Of a DNA stretch of 9,138 bases, positions 6,601-9,138 are shown one piece after another; the first letter of the stretch is position 1; each line of letters opens with the position of its first letter. The stretch spans positions 1 through 9,138 of the forward strand of contig JAKSDC010000143.1 in NCBI GenBank assembly GCA_022360275.1, given 5' to 3'. Below the pieces are notes generated by a model, which saw only the letters and a list, made by a program, of their open reading frames with translations, searched no databases and had not been told where the DNA came from. Both the position numbers and the translations under genes were made by a program. This stretch comes from Chlorobiales bacterium (GTDB lineage: Bacteria; Bacteroidota; Chlorobiia; Chlorobiales; Chlorobiaceae).

Positions 6601-6754
6601 CGAGAGACAAGAAGCCGGATTTCAGAGAGTCGTCCTGAAAAAGGTTGGCACAATTGTAGAGAGGAGGGTTTCTGCACTTTATTGCCTTTTTCCTATCTTT
6701 AACTTTTTGCGCCATAGAGTGAAGGGCCTTTGGAATCATTAGTTAGAAGCAATT
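6601..6754 (+). promoter_or_regulatory. pgm-fumC intergenic region, probable fumC promoter region
   Basis: A gap of 154 bp between two genes on the same strand. It contains a 6-bp stem TTTCAG/CTGAAA (6620-6625 and 6635-6640) without a T-run, an 8-bp palindrome ACAATTGT near 6650, and a T-rich stretch at 6681-6708. No confident promoter or terminator can be named. AGAAG at 6745-6749 is a weak ribosome binding site for ATG 6755. Confidence 0.25.
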
Positions 6755-8155
6755 ATGGAATACAGAATCGAGAAAGACACCATGGGTGAAGTGAGCGTTC
6801 CCGCAGAGAAGTTATGGGGAGCACAGACCCAGCGGTCAGTCGAGAATTTTAAAATCGGTCCGGCTGAATCAATGCCGAATGAGATTATCGAAGCCTTTGG
6901 TTACCTCAAAAAGGCTGCGGCGATCGTCAATTGCGAGCTTGGAGTGCTTCCTGAAGAAAAACGAAACGCAATTGTTTCCGTATGTGATGAAATTATCGAC
7001 GGCAAACTTGCAGACCAGTTTCCCCTTGTGGTCTGGCAGACAGGATCAGGTACGCAGTCGAATATGAACGTCAACGAGGTCGTTGCCAACCGTGCGCATG
7101 TGCTTGCCGGAAACAAGCTTGGAGAAGGAACGCGATTCCTGAATCCTAACGATGACGTCAACAAATCTCAATCGTCCAACGATACGTTTCCGACTGCGGC
7201 GCATATCGCCGCTTATAAAATGCTTGTTGGCAGGACCATACCAGGTATAAAGATGCTGCGTGACGAGCTGCGGAAAAAAGGCGAAGAAATGAAAGATGTT
7301 GTCAAGATAGGGCGTACACACTGGATGGACGCTACGCCGTTGACATTCGGTCAGGAGTTTTCCGGTTATGTCTCTCAGCTTGATCATGGTATCAGGACCA
7401 TCGAAAATACTCTGTCTCATCTTGCCGAACTTGCTCTCGGCGGCACGGCGGTCGGTACCGGCCTCAATGCTCCCGAAGGTTATGCTGAGAGGGTTGCTGA
7501 AACCATTGCGTCGCTGACCGGTCTGCCTTTCGTGACGGCGGAAAATAAATTCGAATCGCTTGCGACTAACGATGCTATTGTCGAGTCGCACGGTGCCTTG
7601 AAGCAGGTTGCCGTGAGTCTCATGAAGATTGCAAACGATATTCGGATGCTCGCCTCTGGTCCACGCAGCGGTATCGGTGAGATTGTCATTCCTTCGAACG
7701 AGCCTGGATCGTCGATTATGCCGGGCAAAGTTAACCCTACACAAGCCGAGGCGATTACCATGGTTTGTGCACAGGTGATGGGCAACGATGTGACCGTCGG
7801 CGTAGGCGGTTCAAACGGTCATTTTCAGTTGAATGTGTTCAAACCGGTCATGATCTACAACTTTCTGCAGTCGGCGGAACTAATCGGGGATGCCTGTGTG
7901 TCTTTTACCAAAAAATGTGTGTGCGGTATCGAGCCGAATCATCCGAGAGTAAAAGAGCACCTGGAAAACTCCCTGATGCTTGTAACGGCCCTTAATCCGC
8001 GCATCGGCTACTACAAGGCGGCCGAGATTGCCAAAAAAGCGCATGACGAGGGGACAACATTGCGTGAAGCCGCCGTCGAACTCGGCCATCTGACCAGCGA
8101 GCAGTTCGATGAATGGGTGGTACCGGCCAAAATGACCGGGAAGAGCGCCGGTTGA
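6755..8155 (+). CDS. fumC: Fumarate hydratase, class II
   Basis: This iron-independent homotetrameric enzyme interconverts malate and fumarate; in an organism with a reductive TCA cycle it would run from malate to fumarate. The product is 466 residues, against 467 for E. coli FumC. Motifs: G-S-G-T-Q-S-N-M-N (97-105), S-S-N-D-T-F-P (140-146), catalytic His189 in G-R-T-H, the flexible signature loop G-S-S-I-M-P-G-K-V-N-P (318-328) with catalytic Ser319, and the T-Q-A-E-A that follows. P-G-K rather than P-A-K in the signature supports fumarase over aspartase. A difference from E. coli lies next to the catalytic His: R-T-H-W-M-D-A-T-P here, R-T-H-L-Q-D-A-T-P there. The N-terminus (E-K-D-T-M-G-E-V-S-V-P) matches family starts from ATG 6755. 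The PPK2 gene follows 106 bp downstream. Confidence 0.97.
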   Translation: MEYRIEKDTMGEVSVPAEKLWGAQTQRSVENFKIGPAESMPNEIIEAFGYLKKAAAIVNCELGVLPEEKRNAIVSVCDEIIDGKLADQFPLVVWQTGSGTQSNMNVNEVVANRAHVLAGNKLGEGTRFLNPNDDVNKSQSSNDTFPTAAHIAAYKMLVGRTIPGIKMLRDELRKKGEEMKDVVKIGRTHWMDATPLTFGQEFSGYVSQLDHGIRTIENTLSHLAELALGGTAVGTGLNAPEGYAERVAETIASLTGLPFVTAENKFESLATNDAIVESHGALKQVAVSLMKIANDIRMLASGPRSGIGEIVIPSNEPGSSIMPGKVNPTQAEAITMVCAQVMGNDVTVGVGGSNGHFQLNVFKPVMIYNFLQSAELIGDACVSFTKKCVCGIEPNHPRVKEHLENSLMLVTALNPRIGYYKAAEIAKKAHDEGTTLREAAVELGHLTSEQFDEWVVPAKMTGKSAG

Positions 8156-8156
8156 T

Positions 8157-8184
8157 TCAACAGTTAAACATATCATCAACAGTT
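8157..8184 (+). repeat. Two 9-bp direct repeats just after fumC
   Basis: TCAACAGTT occurs at 8157-8165 and again at 8176-8184, a start-to-start distance of 19 bp, directly behind the fumC stop. Spacing near two helix turns could suit a DNA-binding protein, but the repeats are short and may be chance. Confidence 0.2.
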
Positions 8185-8210
8185 TCCTATTGTTTCTTTT
8201 TCTCTTTGAA

Positions 8211-8249
8211 AACAGGTTATTTAAAATTACGTCATTTCTTTAACCTGTT
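8211..8249. promoter_or_regulatory. 9-bp interrupted palindrome upstream of the PPK2 gene (operator or 5' hairpin)
   Basis: AACAGGTTA at 8211-8219 is the exact reverse complement of TAACCTGTT at 8241-8249. Nearly the same centre carries a second, almost perfect palindrome at 8224-8237 (AAAT-T-ACGT-C-ATTT). The right arm ends 12 bp before ATG 8262. No T-run follows on the plus strand, so it is not a normal terminator for fumC. It could be an operator for a dimeric regulator or a hairpin in the leader of the PPK2 mRNA. Confidence 0.45.
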
Positions 8250-8261
8250 ACCGACAAGATT

Positions 8262-9138
8262 ATGGGAAACATAAAGCTCGAGGACTTCAGGGTTCGTGAA
8301 GGTCAAAAGGTTTCACTGAACAAGTGGCCGACGGATGTTCCAAAAGTATACTCCTCAAAAGGGCATTACAAAGAGATGCTCGAACAACATGTTGAGGGGC
8401 TGAGCGAACTGCAGCGTGTTCATTATGCAGACAATCGTTATGCTGTACTTCTGATTTTTCAGGCAATGGATGCTGCGGGAAAAGACGGAGCAATACGTCA
8501 CGTCATGTCGGGGATAAATCCCCAAGGATGTCAGGTTTACAGCTTCAAGCATCCAACTCCAGGAGAGTTGGAGCATGATTTTCTCTGGCGCACGAATTGT
8601 GCGCTTCCTGAAAGAGGACGCATCGGTATTTTCAACCGTTCGTATTACGAAGAGGTGCTCATTGTCAGAGTGCATCCCGAGATTCTCAGGGGCCGGTTGA
8701 TTCCGGAGGAGCTTCTGAACAGCAAAGATTTTTGGGAGAACCGGTTCCGTTCGATTAACGATATGGAGGGCCACCTGTACCGTAGCGGTACCAGGATCAT
8801 CAAGTTTTTTCTACATTTGTCCAAGGAAGAGCAGCGCAAGCGTTTTCTCCAGAGAATAGACGAGTCTGAGAAAAACTGGAAGCTCAGTATTGCGGATGTC
8901 GAAGAGCGCAAGTACTGGGAGGACTATATGAAAGTCTATGGGGAATGTCTCGGAGAAACAAGTACCGGAAAGACGCCATGGTATGTTGTGCCTGCTGATG
9001 ACAAGAAAAACGCGAGGCTTATCGTTTCGAAAATTATTCTCGAAACATTCAAATCTCTGGATATGTCCTATCCCGAAACCACCGATGAGCGGCGGCAGGA
9101 GCTGTTGAAAATCAGAAAAATGCTGGCAGACGAGAGGG
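8262..9138 (+). CDS. Polyphosphate kinase 2 family protein (polyphosphate:nucleotide phosphotransferase), open at the window edge
   Basis: From ATG 8262 the frame is open for 292 codons to the end of the window with no stop. PPK2 proteins are usually about 270-300 residues, so nearly the whole protein is here. The P-loop (Walker A) is Q-A-M-D-A-A-G-K-D-G at residues 67-76 with Lys74. Further PPK2 marks are G-I-N-P-Q-G (84-89), Y-S-F-K-H-P-T-P (93-100), E-H-D-F-L-W-R (104-110) and the Walker-B-like G-I-F-N-R-S-Y-Y-E (122-130). W-Y-V-V-P-A-D-D-K (240-248) is in the C-terminal part. The pattern resembles the class III PPK2 enzymes known from Meiothermus and Deinococcus, which use polyphosphate to phosphorylate both AMP and ADP; the class is my inference. 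It lies 106 bp after fumC, with no clear ribosome binding site but with a palindrome close upstream. Confidence 0.92.
   Translation, partial: MGNIKLEDFRVREGQKVSLNKWPTDVPKVYSSKGHYKEMLEQHVEGLSELQRVHYADNRYAVLLIFQAMDAAGKDGAIRHVMSGINPQGCQVYSFKHPTPGELEHDFLWRTNCALPERGRIGIFNRSYYEEVLIVRVHPEILRGRLIPEELLNSKDFWENRFRSINDMEGHLYRSGTRIIKFFLHLSKEEQRKRFLQRIDESEKNWKLSIADVEERKYWEDYMKVYGECLGETSTGKTPWYVVPADDKKNARLIVSKIILETFKSLDMSYPETTDERRQELLKIRKMLADER

Noticed and set aside
6620..6640. TTTCAG/CTGAAA stem after pgm as a terminator
   Set aside because: The stem is short, AT-rich and followed by A residues rather than T.
6646..6661. TTGGCAC resembling the -24 part of a sigma-54 promoter before fumC
   Set aside because: The matching -12 TTGC element is missing at the required spacing (TAGAG stands there instead).
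7046..7744. Long open frame (232 codons) antisense to fumC
   Set aside because: It is a shadow of a highly conserved gene; its residues look unlike a real protein family and no start signal is seen.

Overview
The window looks like ordinary chromosomal DNA from a bacterium, most likely a green sulfur bacterium (Chlorobiota) or a near relative. This is a judgement from the overall look of the proteins and their combination: a class II fumarase that would serve a reductive TCA cycle, a glycogen-linked phosphoglucomutase, a cyclopropane fatty acid synthase and a PPK2 polyphosphate kinase. No single sequence mark proves it. Shine-Dalgarno sequences are weak or absent before most genes. No tRNA, rRNA, CRISPR array or recognisable transposase gene is present.

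Left end (1-915): the tail of an unidentified reading frame runs off the left edge. It is followed by a membrane-anchored, coiled-coil, acidic-tailed protein of unknown function (187-741). A basic 53-codon frame overlaps that gene's stop codon. The stretch before the next gene is structured: a 7-bp stem-loop, then an 8-bp stem followed by a T-rich run that may be a terminator. A motif of about 20 bp (core CACAACGTCCCCT) occurs both at the window's left edge and inside this structured stretch.

Minus-strand block (916-4729): peptide chain release factor 3 (prfC), an aldo/keto reductase and cyclopropane-fatty-acyl-phospholipid synthase (cfa) are read in that order. The last two are 2 bp apart and very probably cotranscribed. 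Together they look like translation termination plus a stress or membrane-adaptation pair.

Plus-strand block (4951-9138): after a 221-bp divergent intergenic region come phosphoglucomutase (pgm), class II fumarase (fumC) and a PPK2-family polyphosphate kinase that continues to within a few residues of its likely end at the window edge. Pgm links sugar phosphates to glycogen, FumC serves the TCA or reductive TCA cycle, and PPK2 exchanges phosphate between polyphosphate and nucleotides. The block is therefore carbon and phosphate storage plus central carbon metabolism. The gaps between these genes (154 and 106 bp) leave room for separate promoters. A 9-bp interrupted palindrome sits just upstream of the PPK2 gene.

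I found no convincing undescribed multi-gene system. The best leads are small: the repeat and stem-loop element near 864-915, the palindrome before ppk2, and two in-frame A9 tracts that match ribosomal slippery-site patterns.
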